NCBI GenBank assembly: GCA_900472605.1
Contig: UCJD01000012.1
Coordinates: 186,001-250,000, forward strand
DNA from: Hyphomicrobiales bacterium
Lineage (GTDB): Bacteria; Pseudomonadota; Alphaproteobacteria; Rhizobiales; Rhizobiaceae
DNA length: 64,000 bases
Reading direction: 5' to 3'
Positions 51,489-60,655 of the stretch are shown here, in pieces (position 1 is the first letter of the stretch; the number at the start of each line of letters is the position of its first letter). The notes below the pieces were generated by a model. That model worked only from the letters and a program-made list of their open reading frames with translations. It had not been told where the DNA came from and ran no database searches. The translations under genes and the position numbers were made by a program.

Positions 51489-52525
51489 CCATAATGGCTT
51501 CCACTCTCGATTTGATCGTCTCCGCCCGGCAGCACCGTTCGCGTCGCCATGCCATGGTTGTCGCGGTGCTTCTGGCAATCGTCGCCGCCCTTTTTGTCCT
51601 GACACTGACGCTTGGGCAGTCCTACACACCGATTTCGGATGTCATCAGGGTTTTGATGGGCGACAATGTCGCCGGTGCCAGCTTCACCGTCGGCCAATTG
51701 CGGCTGCCGCGAGCCGTTGTTGCCATACTGGCCGGACTGAGTTTCGGGCTCGGCGGCGTCGCCTTCCAGACGATGCTTCGCAATCCGTTGGCAAGCCCCG
51801 ATATTATCGGCATTACATCGGGAGCGAGTGCCGCCGCCGTCTTCGCCATCGTCGTCCTGGCAATGAAGGGTACAGAGGTTTCCGTGTTGGCCGTTGCCGC
51901 CGGTCTCGCGGTCGCCGTTCTGGTTTACGCGCTGTCGTTTCGAAACGGGGTGTCAGGAACACGCCTGATCCTTGTCGGCATCGGCATTTCGGCCATGCTG
52001 GAAAGCGTCATCGCCTATATTCTTTCGGTCGCGCCATCCTGGACGCTGCAGGAGGCCATGCGCTGGTTGACCGGCAGTCTGAACGGTGCCCAGTTCGGCC
52101 AGGCCTTGCCATTGCTGCTGGCGCTCGCGGTCTTCGGCGGCCTGCTGCTCAGCCGGGCGCGGGATCTCGATGCATTGCGCATGGGCGACGACATGGCCGC
52201 CGCCCTCGGCGTCCGGATCTCATTAACCCGAATATTGGTGATCGTCGCTGCGGTCGGCATGATCGCATCAGCGACAGCCGTTACCGGCCCCATCGCCTTT
52301 GTTGCCTTCCTGTCAGGTCCCATTGCCGCCCGTATCATAGGTGCCAGTGGATCGCTGCTGATTCCGTCCGCGCTGATCGGCGCGGTTCTTGTGCTCGGCG
52401 GAGATTATGTCGGCCAGTTCCTTTTGCCGAGCCGCTATCCGGTCGGAGTCGTGACAGGCGCTCTCGGCGCTCCCTACCTGATTTACCTGATCATACGCGT
52501 CAACCGCAGTGGAGGATCGCTATGA
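51485..52525 (+). CDS. FecCD-family iron-siderophore permease (second subunit)
   Basis: About 346 residues from a GTG at 51485 overlapping the previous stop (GTGA); an ATG at 51494 is the alternative. The frame is open upstream but runs across the first permease. Landmarks are RLPRAVVAILAGLSFGLGGVAFQTMLRNPLASPDIIG and FVAFLSGPIAARIIGASGSLLIPSALIGAVLVLGGDYVGQ. The partner is the first permease. The ATPase starts in the 4-bp overlap at its end. Confidence 0.93.
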   Translation: MTIMASTLDLIVSARQHRSRRHAMVVAVLLAIVAALFVLTLTLGQSYTPISDVIRVLMGDNVAGASFTVGQLRLPRAVVAILAGLSFGLGGVAFQTMLRNPLASPDIIGITSGASAAAVFAIVVLAMKGTEVSVLAVAAGLAVAVLVYALSFRNGVSGTRLILVGIGISAMLESVIAYILSVAPSWTLQEAMRWLTGSLNGAQFGQALPLLLALAVFGGLLLSRARDLDALRMGDDMAAALGVRISLTRILVIVAAVGMIASATAVTGPIAFVAFLSGPIAARIIGASGSLLIPSALIGAVLVLGGDYVGQFLLPSRYPVGVVTGALGAPYLIYLIIRVNRSGGSL

Positions 52526-53346
52526 CTGCGCATACCCTCAACGCCAGCCGGATTTCGGCCGGCTATGGCGATACCGAAGTGCTTCATGGCCTCGATCTCG
52601 CCGTGCCACCTGGACAGATTACCGCGATCGTCGGCGCAAATGCCTGCGGCAAGTCCACCTTGCTGCGCGCCATGTCCAGGCTGCTGTTTCCGCGGGAGGG
52701 CCACGTGCTGCTCGACGGCAAGTCGATCCATCGGACTGCGCCACGCCAACTCGCGCGTACGCTCGGGCTGCTGCCCCAGTCGCCGATCGCGCCGGAAGGA
52801 ATTACCGTTTCCGACCTCGTCGGCCGAGGCCGGCATCCGCATCAAGGTCTGTTCTCGCGCTGGACGAAGAGCGACGATGAAGCCGTGGAAAGCGCGCTGA
52901 CCGCCACTCGGACACAAGACCTCGCGGAGCGCTCGGTGGACGAGCTTTCGGGCGGACAGCGCCAACGTGTGTGGATCGCCATGGCCCTTGCCCAGCAAAC
53001 GGATATCCTGCTTCTCGACGAGCCGACCACCTTCCTTGACATCAGCCATCAGATCGAGGTTCTCGATCTTCTGACCGATCTCAATCGCGAACGCGGTACG
53101 ACGGTGATTATGGTGCTCCATGATCTCAATCTCGCCGCGCGCTATGCGGACTACCTGGTCGCCATGCGCGATGGGCGGGTGGAGGTCACCGGCGCGCCGG
53201 AGGCGGTCTTGACGCAGGCGACCGTCCGGCACGTTTTTGGTCTTGAAAGCGAGATCATCACCGACCCGGTTTCCGATAGGCCGATGATGCTGCCGATCGG
53301 ACGGCATCGGCTCGCCGAACACAGGAGCGAGGCGCAACGCGCATGA
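52522..53346 (+). CDS. Iron-siderophore ABC transporter ATPase (FepC/FhuC-like)
   Basis: A 274-residue ABC ATPase from MTAHTLNASRISAGYGDTEV. Walker A is GANACGKSTLLRAM, Q-loop LLPQSPIAPEGITVSDLVGRGRHPHQGLF, signature LSGGQRQRVWIAMALAQ, Walker B DILLLDEPTTFLD and H-loop VLHDLNLAARYADYLV. This is the FepC/FhuC pattern (QxPxxPxGxTVxDLVxxGRxPH). It is coupled by overlap to both the permease and the SIP gene. The frame is open far upstream only as an out-of-frame shadow. Confidence 0.94.
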   Translation: MTAHTLNASRISAGYGDTEVLHGLDLAVPPGQITAIVGANACGKSTLLRAMSRLLFPREGHVLLDGKSIHRTAPRQLARTLGLLPQSPIAPEGITVSDLVGRGRHPHQGLFSRWTKSDDEAVESALTATRTQDLAERSVDELSGGQRQRVWIAMALAQQTDILLLDEPTTFLDISHQIEVLDLLTDLNRERGTTVIMVLHDLNLAARYADYLVAMRDGRVEVTGAPEAVLTQATVRHVFGLESEIITDPVSDRPMMLPIGRHRLAEHRSEAQRA

Positions 53347-54422
53347 GCATGGTTCATGAATTCCAGCTTTCAGGCATAGCATATCCGCAGGACCCGGCGC
53401 ATATGCTCGATGAGATATGCGACCATTTCGTCGAACATGCCGAGGTGCTGCGCAACGCCGACCATGCCGTTTTGAAAAGCCCTTTCGGAACGGCCAGCAT
53501 CCGCCTTCAAGACGAAAGATTGCTGATCGATCTGGACTGCCCGTCGGAACACAGCTTGCAGATGGTCCGCACGAGCATCGCCGAGCACTTGTACTACTTC
53601 GCCGGCGAGACAGCATTCGACATCGCATGGGCGCAGCCCGTGTCGGCAGCGCTGCTGCCGAACATGCATGAGGTTATGGTGACAGCGGCAGAGGATGTCA
53701 CGCCACATATGCGGCGGGTCAAGGTCAGCTGTGTGGACGTTACCCCTTTCATCGGCGGTGACATGCATGTCCGCGTACTCGTGCCGCCCAAAGGACGGCA
53801 GCCGGTTTGGCCTCGCTATCGCACGGACGGCCGCATTGCATGGCCTGACGGCGAGGATGAGCTTCTGGTGCGCGCTTACACGATCCGCGCCGTCGACGTT
53901 GAACGTAGAGAACTGTGGATCGACTTCTTCCAGCATCCGATGCCGAACATAAAGACACCAGGTGCGGATTTCGCCCGCGATTGCCAGCCCGGCGATCGCC
54001 TCGCCCTGCTCGGTCCGGGCAGTGGCGGCTTGCCGGTGTCTTCTCGCATGCTGCTTGTCGGCGACGAAAGCGCTTTGCCGGCGATTGCCCGCATCGTCGC
54101 CGAAGTCGCGCCTGGGACAGATATCGAGGCGATCATCGAAGTCGAAGATAGCCGCGAGGAGCAGCCGTTGCCGACCGAAGGCACGCTCAAGGTGCGCTGG
54201 TTGCATCGTAGCCGTTATCCGCTGGGTGCGAACGGAATGCTGGCGGATCAGGCCAAAGCCGCGATTGTCGCCTCGGGTCCCGACACCTTTGTTTGGGTCG
54301 CCTGCGAGAAAGAAGACGCCCGATCAGTGCGCAGCTTCCTCAAGGAGCGCAAGCATGATCGAAAATCGATGTATGTTGCCTGGTACTGGGAGAAGGAGAT
54401 GGGGCATTTCCGGAAGGGGTAG
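53343..54422 (+). CDS. Siderophore-interacting protein (FAD/NADPH ferric reductase) with N-terminal DUF2218
   Basis: A 359-residue protein with an N-terminal DUF2218-like domain (residues about 15-95: DEICDHFVEHAEVLRNADHAVL, HSLQMVRTSIAEHLYYFAGE). Then comes the FAD-binding SIP domain with DELLVRAYTIRAVDVERRELWIDFFQHP (RxYT) and the C-terminal NAD(P)-binding part with LLVGDESALPAIARIV and YVAWYWEKEMGHFRKG. SIP proteins reduce ferric siderophores in the cytoplasm to free iron. It closes the five-gene uptake operon with 4-bp overlap. Confidence 0.92.
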   Translation: MSMVHEFQLSGIAYPQDPAHMLDEICDHFVEHAEVLRNADHAVLKSPFGTASIRLQDERLLIDLDCPSEHSLQMVRTSIAEHLYYFAGETAFDIAWAQPVSAALLPNMHEVMVTAAEDVTPHMRRVKVSCVDVTPFIGGDMHVRVLVPPKGRQPVWPRYRTDGRIAWPDGEDELLVRAYTIRAVDVERRELWIDFFQHPMPNIKTPGADFARDCQPGDRLALLGPGSGGLPVSSRMLLVGDESALPAIARIVAEVAPGTDIEAIIEVEDSREEQPLPTEGTLKVRWLHRSRYPLGANGMLADQAKAAIVASGPDTFVWVACEKEDARSVRSFLKERKHDRKSMYVAWYWEKEMGHFRKG

Positions 54423-54614
54423 AGCCCACTCTGAGGTTCTGGCCAACGATATTCCCCGGTAACGTTGACATGCTGCGAGACATGAGCCGGAACGCCTATC
54501 GAGAGGAGTGATTGTTTGTGCTCGATCTTATGTGAGCCGGCGTCGATTTGCTCGTTCGAGATACTTCATTAACGAGTTCTCAAGACCGCCGGTATGACAC
54601 GCGTGCGGGTCCTC

Positions 54615-55547
54615 CTAGATCTGCGGCTCCAGGTCCAAACCCTTTGCGACCATGTCGTTACAATAGGCGAGCATGATTTCACGAAGAATGGCTTCGAAGC
54701 GCAGGATCAGCCGTGGCACCGGTCGGTTTCGAGAATAGATCATAGCAAAGGTCAGCGGTACCTTCTGCTCGTAGGGGATTGCGGCAACAACGCCTCGGTG
54801 GTCGAACGGGAGGATCAACGGGTGCGAGAAAGCGATTCCCATCCCGTGCTGGACAAGGTGCATCGATGCCATCGACTGATTGGTGGTTAGCATAGTGAAT
54901 TGGCCGACGTCGGAGCGCAGGCCTTCGCGCAACAGAAACCCCGGCGTCGTCTGCGCGCCGTGCGCGATGATTGTCTCGCCCGCCAGATCCGCGGCTGAGA
55001 TCATCGGTTTCGACGCGAGACGATGATCGGCTGGAACAAGGCAGATCATCGACATGCGGATGAGGGGCTGCACCGCCACTCCGGCTTCGTCAAATGGTAG
55101 AAAAGCGAAACCAATGTCGCAGTATTCCTGTCGGACCTGACGAACGACGTCCGCGGCGCCGTGAATCTCCAGCCGGACTGCGACATTCGGGCGTTCTACA
55201 CGAAACGCTTTCAGCGCCTTTGGCAGCAGGTCGGTGGTGAAGGACGGCACCGAGGCGATGGAAAGAGAACCCGCCTGGGTGTCCCGCAGTTCCGCAGCCT
55301 TTCCCTTCAGGGATGCCATCTGCGCGAACATGCGTTCCACGTCCGGAAGGACATTGTTGGCTTCAGTCGTCAAACGAGTGCGGCCATTTGACCGCACAAA
55401 GAGCGCGAAGCCAAATTGTCCTTCCAGGTCCTTTAGGGTCTGGCTGACCGCGGGCTGCGACACCCGCAGGAGTCGGGCCGTTTCGGTCACGCTCTGGGTG
55501 CGCGCGAACAGCCGAAACGTTTCCAATTGTCTAAAACTGATGTTCAT
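54615..55547 (-). CDS. LysR-family transcriptional regulator
   Basis: A 310-residue LTTR starting MNISFRQLETFRLFARTQSVTETA. The HTH is ARLLRVSQPAVSQTLKDLEGQFGFALFVR, and the effector domain contains VRQEYCDIGFAFLPFDEAGV and LAGETIIAHGAQTTPGFL. It is divergent from the oligopeptide-type ABC operon at 55639, so it probably regulates that importer. It is convergent with the siderophore operon and no clear terminator lies between them. Confidence 0.92.
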   Translation of the reverse strand: MNISFRQLETFRLFARTQSVTETARLLRVSQPAVSQTLKDLEGQFGFALFVRSNGRTRLTTEANNVLPDVERMFAQMASLKGKAAELRDTQAGSLSIASVPSFTTDLLPKALKAFRVERPNVAVRLEIHGAADVVRQVRQEYCDIGFAFLPFDEAGVAVQPLIRMSMICLVPADHRLASKPMISAADLAGETIIAHGAQTTPGFLLREGLRSDVGQFTMLTTNQSMASMHLVQHGMGIAFSHPLILPFDHRGVVAAIPYEQKVPLTFAMIYSRNRPVPRLILRFEAILREIMLAYCNDMVAKGLDLEPQI

Positions 55548-55638
55548 AACCTAGGACTTATGTTGGCATTTGTTTTTTGTATTAGTTCTAATGGTCATAT
55601 TCTGCAATGGGTGTGTGACGCGAAATCCTGAAGCCGGA

Positions 55639-56478
55639 ATGACAGTGCAGAACATCCTTGAAATAAGCGATCTTGAGATCGATATCCCAATGAAAAGCGG
55701 CATTCTTCATGCCGTCAGGGGCGTTTCCTTCTCGATCGAAAAGGGCAAAACGCTATGTCTTGTCGGTGAATCCGGATCGGGCAAGTCGCTGACGGCCATG
55801 TCGATCATCGGACTTTTGCCGCCGAAGGGCATCAAGCGCGTCTCCAAGAGCAGGTTCGACGGCCAGGACATTGCCGGCTTTTCCGAACCCCAGATGCAGG
55901 ATCTGCGCGGCAAAGCCATCGGGGTCATCTTTCAGGACCCGATGATGGCCTTCAATCCGACCATGACCATCGGTCGCCAGCTCGAAGAGGTTTATCTGCG
56001 CCACATCGCCCGCGACAAGACGAAAGCCCGCGCCAAGGCGCTCGATCTGTTCCGCAAGGTCGGCATGACCCAGCCGGAGGCCCGCATGGGCCAGTATCCG
56101 CACGAGTTGTCCGGGGGCCTGCGCCAGCGCGCGATGATCGCGATGGCGCTGATGTGCGAACCGTCTCTGCTGATCGCCGACGAGCCGACCACGGCACTTG
56201 ATGTCACCATGCAGGTTCAGGTCCTGGCATTGCTGCGGTCGATCCAGAACGATCTTGGCATTTCCATCCTGTTCATCACCCACGATCTCGGCGTCGTCGC
56301 CGCCATTGCCGATCGCGTTGCGGTGATGAAATCCGGTCAGATCATCGAGTTCGGCGAAGTCAGCCAGGTGCTGAAGGCGCCGAGCCAGGACTACACCAAG
56401 GCGCTGATCGCCGCCGTTCCCAAGGTCAAGGCGCTTGCCGCCGTGCACGCTGCCGTTGCGGAGGCCGCGCATGGCTGA
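55639..56478 (+). CDS. Oligopeptide-type ABC transporter ATPase (OppD/DppD)
   Basis: About 279 residues from [18 protein letters not shown]; a longer frame starts at 55570 but reads through the promoter. Walker [15 protein letters not shown], signature [15 protein letters not shown] and Walker [13 protein letters not shown] are present, and the C-terminal [25 protein letters not shown] is typical of OppD. It overlaps the OppF-like gene by 8 bp. It powers the peptide-type importer together with that gene. Confidence 0.93.
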   Translation: MTVQNILEISDLEIDIPMKSGILHAVRGVSFSIEKGKTLCLVGESGSGKSLTAMSIIGLLPPKGIKRVSKSRFDGQDIAGFSEPQMQDLRGKAIGVIFQDPMMAFNPTMTIGRQLEEVYLRHIARDKTKARAKALDLFRKVGMTQPEARMGQYPHELSGGLRQRAMIAMALMCEPSLLIADEPTTALDVTMQVQVLALLRSIQNDLGISILFITHDLGVVAAIADRVAVMKSGQIIEFGEVSQVLKAPSQDYTKALIAAVPKVKALAAVHAAVAEAAHG

Positions 56479-57295
56479 GCTCGTCCGAAACATCGCGCTC
56501 GAAGCCGCAGCCGTCGTTCGCGAATTCCCGGTCAAGGGAAAGAAAGTGCCGTTCACGGCGGTGGATACCGTCAGCCTTCGTCTATACGAAGGGGAATCGC
56601 TGGCGCTCGTGGGCGAATCCGGGTCCGGCAAGACGACCTTGTCGCGCATGATGCTGGGCCTGCTGCCGCCGACCCGCGGCGATGTGCAGGTGTTCGGCCG
56701 CGACATCTCCACCTATTCGCGTCTCGATCTCGCCCGCATCGTCCAGCCGGTGTTCCAGGATCCGTATGCCTCGCTCAATCCGCGCAAACGTCTGCTCGAC
56801 GTCATCGCCATGCCATTGAAAGCCTCGTCGTCGCCGTCGAAGGACGAGGTTCGCTCACGGGTGGAGGCGCTTTTGCGCCAGGTCGATCTGCCGGTGTCTT
56901 TTGCCGAGCGTTTTCCGCACGAACTATCCGGCGGCCAGCGCCAGCGCGTGGCGATTGCCCGGGCGCTGATCAACCGGCCACGCGTGCTCGTCTGCGACGA
57001 GCCGACTTCCGCCCTCGACGTTTCGGTGCAGGCACAGATTATCGAACTGCTGAAAACCCTGCGCGCGGAGCTCGGCCTGTCCTATCTGATCGTCACCCAC
57101 AATATCGGTGTGGTCAGCGAACTCTCCGACCGGGTGGCCGTGATGTATCACGGCAAGATCGTCGAGGAGGGGGCGGTCGATGCGGTCCTCTCAAGCCCGA
57201 CCAACGACTATACGCGACAGCTTCTGTCTGCCGTGCTGCCGGTCGATCCCGATCTGGCACGACCGGCGATTGCTGCCGCCATTCCCCTTTTATGA
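56471..57295 (+). CDS. Oligopeptide-type ABC transporter ATPase (OppF/DppF)
   Basis: About 274 residues from [17 protein letters not shown]; the frame also runs 12 residues earlier. Walker A GESGSGKTTLSRMMLG, signature LSGGQRQRVAIARALI, Walker B VLVCDEPTSALD. The C-terminus VEEGAVDAVLSSPTNDYTRQLLSAV is the usual DppF tail. It lies 28 nt before the binding-protein gene. Confidence 0.93.
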   Translation: MAELVRNIALEAAAVVREFPVKGKKVPFTAVDTVSLRLYEGESLALVGESGSGKTTLSRMMLGLLPPTRGDVQVFGRDISTYSRLDLARIVQPVFQDPYASLNPRKRLLDVIAMPLKASSSPSKDEVRSRVEALLRQVDLPVSFAERFPHELSGGQRQRVAIARALINRPRVLVCDEPTSALDVSVQAQIIELLKTLRAELGLSYLIVTHNIGVVSELSDRVAVMYHGKIVEEGAVDAVLSSPTNDYTRQLLSAVLPVDPDLARPAIAAAIPLL

Positions 57296-57323
57296 TGTGA
57301 CCTAACAAACCGGAGACTGCCGA

Positions 57324-58844
57324 ATGTTCAATCCTCTTCGTCGGGGCGCACTCGCCATGATGGCAGCCAGCCTTTCCCTGATGCCCATGACGGCTTTCGC
57401 GGGCAAGGACAACGACACGCTCGTTGCCGCCTTCCAGGCCAAGCTGCCGAGCCTCGACCGCTATCATGCGCCGGGCCGAGAGGGTTTCCTGCTCGGCCTT
57501 CTCGCCTATGACGCGCTTGTCTATCGCGATCCGAACACGTTCGAGGTCAAGCCGCTGCTCGCCACCGCTTGGCGTCAGGTCGATGAGAAGACCTGGGAAT
57601 TCGACATCCGCAAGGGCGTGAAATTCCACAACGGCGACCCGATGACGGCAGAAGACGTCGCCTACAGCCTGACCTATGCGTCGGATCCGGACAACCGCGT
57701 CTTCAACCGCATGACCGGTGGCTGGATCGACAAGGTCGAAGTCGTCGATCCGTTCAAGGTACGCGTCGTCGGCAAGCAGGTGACGCCGTTGGCCATCGAG
57801 TACATCATCCAGCTGCCGATCGTGCCCAAGAAGTACCGCGAAGCCGTCGGCATCCAGGGCTTTGCTGAAAAGCCGGTCGGTACCGGTCCCTACAAGATCA
57901 CGGGCAGCAGCGGCAACGACATCACGTTTACCCGCAACGACGACTATTATGAGGGTGGCGGCAAGTCGAAGCCGGCCATCAAGACACTCATCTACCGGGC
58001 CATACCAGACGTCAACACGCAGGTTGCAGAACTGATCAGCGGCGGCATCGACTGGGCCTATTACATCCCCGCCGACCAGGCTGAAAAGCTGAAGCGGCTT
58101 CCGATGGTCGATGTCATCAACGCCGAAACCTTCCGCATCGGCTTTCTGACGCTCGACGCCGCCGGTCTGTCGGATCCCAACAGCCCGCTCAAGAACGTCA
58201 AGGTCCGTCAGGCGATCGCCCATGCGATCGACCGTGACGCGATTGCCAAGCGTCTTGTCGGCGGCGCTTCAAAGCCGGTGCCGTCCGCCTGCACGCCGTC
58301 GCAGTATGGTTGCGAGCCCGACGTCACGCAGTATGGCTATGACGTCAAGAAAGCGAAGGAACTGATGGCGGAAGCCGGCTTTGCCAACGGCTTCGACATC
58401 GACATCTACGGTTACCGCAGTCGCCCGGTGGCGGAAGCTATCATCGGTTACCTCAACGCCATCGGCATCCGCCCGAACCTGCACTGGCTGCAGTATTCGG
58501 CGGTCATCCAGGCCCGCCGCGACCACAAGACCCCGATCGTCATCGATGATTACGGCTCTGCCGGTGTGAACGATGTCGGCGGCATCCTGCCCTTCTTCTT
58601 CGCAGAATCGCCCGACGACCAGTCGCGAGATCCGGTCGTGACCAAGGCCGTTGTCGAGGCCGGCGTGATCGCCGACCAGGACAAGCGCAAGGCATTGTAT
58701 TCGCAGGCCCTCAAGCAGATCGCCGACCAAGCCTACTGGGTGCCGATGTTCTCGATGCCGGTCAACTACGTGATGTCGAAGACCGCCGACGTGCCGGTTC
58801 CGGCAGACGAGAACGTCGAATTCTGGCGCGCCAAGTGGAAGTAA
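57324..58844 (+). CDS. Family-5 ABC substrate-binding protein (peptide/opine type)
   Basis: A 506-residue periplasmic protein with a signal peptide ending near MTAFAGKDND. SBP_bac_5 landmarks: LLAYDALVYRDPNTFEVKPLLATAWRQVDEKTWEFDIRKGVKFHNGDPMTAEDVAYSLTYASDP in the first domain, PVGTGPYKITGSSGND, and VRQAIAHAIDRDAIAKRLVGG. A GGAG site precedes the ATG. It binds a peptide-like solute for the permeases downstream. A strong hairpin follows it, probably raising its expression over the permeases. Confidence 0.93.
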   Translation: MFNPLRRGALAMMAASLSLMPMTAFAGKDNDTLVAAFQAKLPSLDRYHAPGREGFLLGLLAYDALVYRDPNTFEVKPLLATAWRQVDEKTWEFDIRKGVKFHNGDPMTAEDVAYSLTYASDPDNRVFNRMTGGWIDKVEVVDPFKVRVVGKQVTPLAIEYIIQLPIVPKKYREAVGIQGFAEKPVGTGPYKITGSSGNDITFTRNDDYYEGGGKSKPAIKTLIYRAIPDVNTQVAELISGGIDWAYYIPADQAEKLKRLPMVDVINAETFRIGFLTLDAAGLSDPNSPLKNVKVRQAIAHAIDRDAIAKRLVGGASKPVPSACTPSQYGCEPDVTQYGYDVKKAKELMAEAGFANGFDIDIYGYRSRPVAEAIIGYLNAIGIRPNLHWLQYSAVIQARRDHKTPIVIDDYGSAGVNDVGGILPFFFAESPDDQSRDPVVTKAVVEAGVIADQDKRKALYSQALKQIADQAYWVPMFSMPVNYVMSKTADVPVPADENVEFWRAKWK

Positions 58845-58852
58845 GCTGAACG

Positions 58853-58885
58853 GGTCCCGCCGGCCGAAACAAGCCCGGCGGGACC
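58853..58885 (+). terminator. Hairpin between binding-protein and permease genes
   Basis: GGTCCCGCCGG and CCGGCGGGACC form a perfect 11-bp stem with an 11-nt loop, 8 bp past the binding-protein stop and 27 bp before the permease start. It probably attenuates or protects the upstream mRNA, as in many ABC operons. Confidence 0.55.
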
Positions 58886-58912
58886 TATCTCCTTTGATGA
58901 AAGACGAACCGA

Positions 58913-59830
58913 ATGGCTAACTACATTGCCCGAAGACTGGGCCTTGCTGTTCTGGTGATGCTGACGATCTCCTTCCTCAGCTTCATCATGCTCAAGATGT
59001 CCGGCGACCTCGCCATCTCGATGGCCGGCGAGGGCAGCGGCGCCGACTATGTCGAGTTCCTGCGCAAGACCTATGGCTGGGACAAGCCGCTGGTCGTGCA
59101 ATACTGGGACTGGCTGATCAAGGCGCTGACCGGCGATATCGGCACGTCCTTCTATTACGGCAGCCCGGTCACCAGCTTGATCGCCGAACGCATGCCGGCG
59201 ACGCTGGCGCTGGGGGGCATGGCCATCGTCATGGCGCTGGCGATCGCCATCCCGCTTGGCATGGCTGCCGGCCGCTACCAGGGCAAGATCGTCGACAAGA
59301 TCGCGCTGTTCATCGCTCTTCTCGGCGTTTCCACCCCGATTTTCTGGCTGAGCTTCCTGCTCATCCTCGTGCTTGGCCTGCAATGGGCGATCCTGCCGAT
59401 CTCGGGTGGTGGCTCGTTCAAACACCTGTTGATGCCTGCCATGGCGCTGGCCTTTTATTCGATGCCCGCCGTCATTCGCATTTCCCGCGCCGGCATGATC
59501 GACGTGATGCGCTCCGACTATATCCGCACCGCCCGCGCCAAGGGCCTGCGCCCCTGGCAGATCTATACTCACCACGCCCTGCGCAACACGCTCGTGCCCG
59601 TCGTTGCCGTCGCATCGGTGCAGTTCGGCTTCCTGCTCGGCGGTTCGGTGGTGGTTGAAAACATCTTCGCCGTGCACGGCATCGGCTATCTCACCTGGGA
59701 GGCCATCAACCAGAACGACTATCCGGTGGTGCAGGCGGCCTTGCTGACCGTCTCCGCGGCTTACGTCGTCCTCACGCTTCTCGCGGACATCGTCAACGTG
59801 ATGATCGATCCGCGCATCAGATTGAACTAG
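58913..59830 (+). CDS. Oligopeptide-type ABC permease (DppB/OppB-like)
   Basis: A 305-residue membrane protein from MANYIARRLGLAVLVMLTIS. DppB landmarks are GWDKPLVVQYWDWLIKALTGDIGTSFYYGSPVTSLIAERMP and the EAA loop YIRTARAKGLRPWQIYTHHALRNTLVPVV, ending MIDPRIRLN. It should form the channel with the next gene, which is broken here, so this importer may not work. Confidence 0.93.
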   Translation: MANYIARRLGLAVLVMLTISFLSFIMLKMSGDLAISMAGEGSGADYVEFLRKTYGWDKPLVVQYWDWLIKALTGDIGTSFYYGSPVTSLIAERMPATLALGGMAIVMALAIAIPLGMAAGRYQGKIVDKIALFIALLGVSTPIFWLSFLLILVLGLQWAILPISGGGSFKHLLMPAMALAFYSMPAVIRISRAGMIDVMRSDYIRTARAKGLRPWQIYTHHALRNTLVPVVAVASVQFGFLLGGSVVVENIFAVHGIGYLTWEAINQNDYPVVQAALLTVSAAYVVLTLLADIVNVMIDPRIRLN

Positions 59831-59833
59831 ACC

Positions 59834-60472
59834 ATGGCCACAGAACTCGCAGACAACACCAAAACCGCCCGTCTCTGGTCGAGACCAAGGCTGCCGGTTG
59901 GCCAGTGGGGCCTTTATACCGGTGCCGTGATCATCGCCTTCATCTTCCTGGTGGCGATCTTCGCTCCCTGGCTTGCACCGCATTCGCCCTATGAGCAGTC
60001 CCTTGTGGATCGCCTGATCCCGCCGGTGTTCATGGAAAACGGCACCTGGGATCATATTCTCGGCACCGATCACCTCGGTCGCGACTATCTCAGCCGCCGT
60101 GTTCCTCGACACCCTGTCAAAGTAGCCCCCGAACCCGTCAAACAAGTTCTCGTCGGTCACACGCTCGTGTGTTCCCCTGAGGGTCGGATTTCGGAACGAG
60201 TATCGCCAAAGATCGAAAAGCGTCCGCTCTGGGGACGTCACGAGGATGTCGACGCCGAGATGGTGATGAATGTCCACTCCGATTTCCCAGTCCTCGAAGC
60301 GGGACCACCGGACGACGTCGACGGGAAGCTCGCTGTTCGAAAAGGTAGGCGAGGCGCGTTGAGTTGGTGGAAGACCGATGTGTTCAAAGGCCGGTTCCCG
60401 TGTCGCCAGGCCATGCACGGCCGCAGCGGTGAAGAGGAAAAAGACAGCGTTCGGACAATGCTTCGACATTGA
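59834..60472 (+). pseudogene. Truncated oligopeptide-type ABC permease (DppC/OppC-like), 3' part replaced
   Basis: The first about 90 residues match DppC: a membrane span, then NGTWDHILGTDHLGRDYLS, the conserved GTDxLGRDxLSR motif. After about position 60103 the homology stops and the frame runs on as a foreign tail (RVPRHPVKVAPE) to 60472. All remaining spans and the EAA loop are missing, so the protein cannot be functional. The foreign DNA is the reverse of an AbiEi-like gene. The junction is a deletion or recombination point in the operon. Confidence 0.85.
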
Positions 60473-60655
60473 GGCGAGCTTGTCCAAGAGCGGCACCTCC
60501 TCGCCTCCGACAGGGCGGTAGACGCCTCGAAGTGGAGAAGTCAGCCTACCTGTTTGCACGAGCCTGCCGGCCGCAGTTCTGGAATATCCAAGCCTGTTCA
60601 GGTCAGTGATGGAGTAAAGCAATTCTGGAGAAAGTTGCGGCTTCTTAGTCGTCAT
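60100..60655 (-). pseudogene. Truncated AbiEi-family antitoxin-domain protein
   Basis: From MTTKKPQLSPELLYSITD, about 183 residues match the AbiEi-like antitoxin domain: the winged-helix segment LNRLGYSRTAAGRLVQTGRLTSPLRGVYRP, then FFLFTAAAVHGLATREPAFE and VTSPERTLFDLWRYSF. The homology ends near GYFDRVSRN at the junction with the permease gene; beyond it the minus-strand frame continues through antisense ABC genes to 58766. Its C-terminus and any AbiEii toxin gene are missing. It appears to be a broken type IV TA remnant. Confidence 0.72.
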
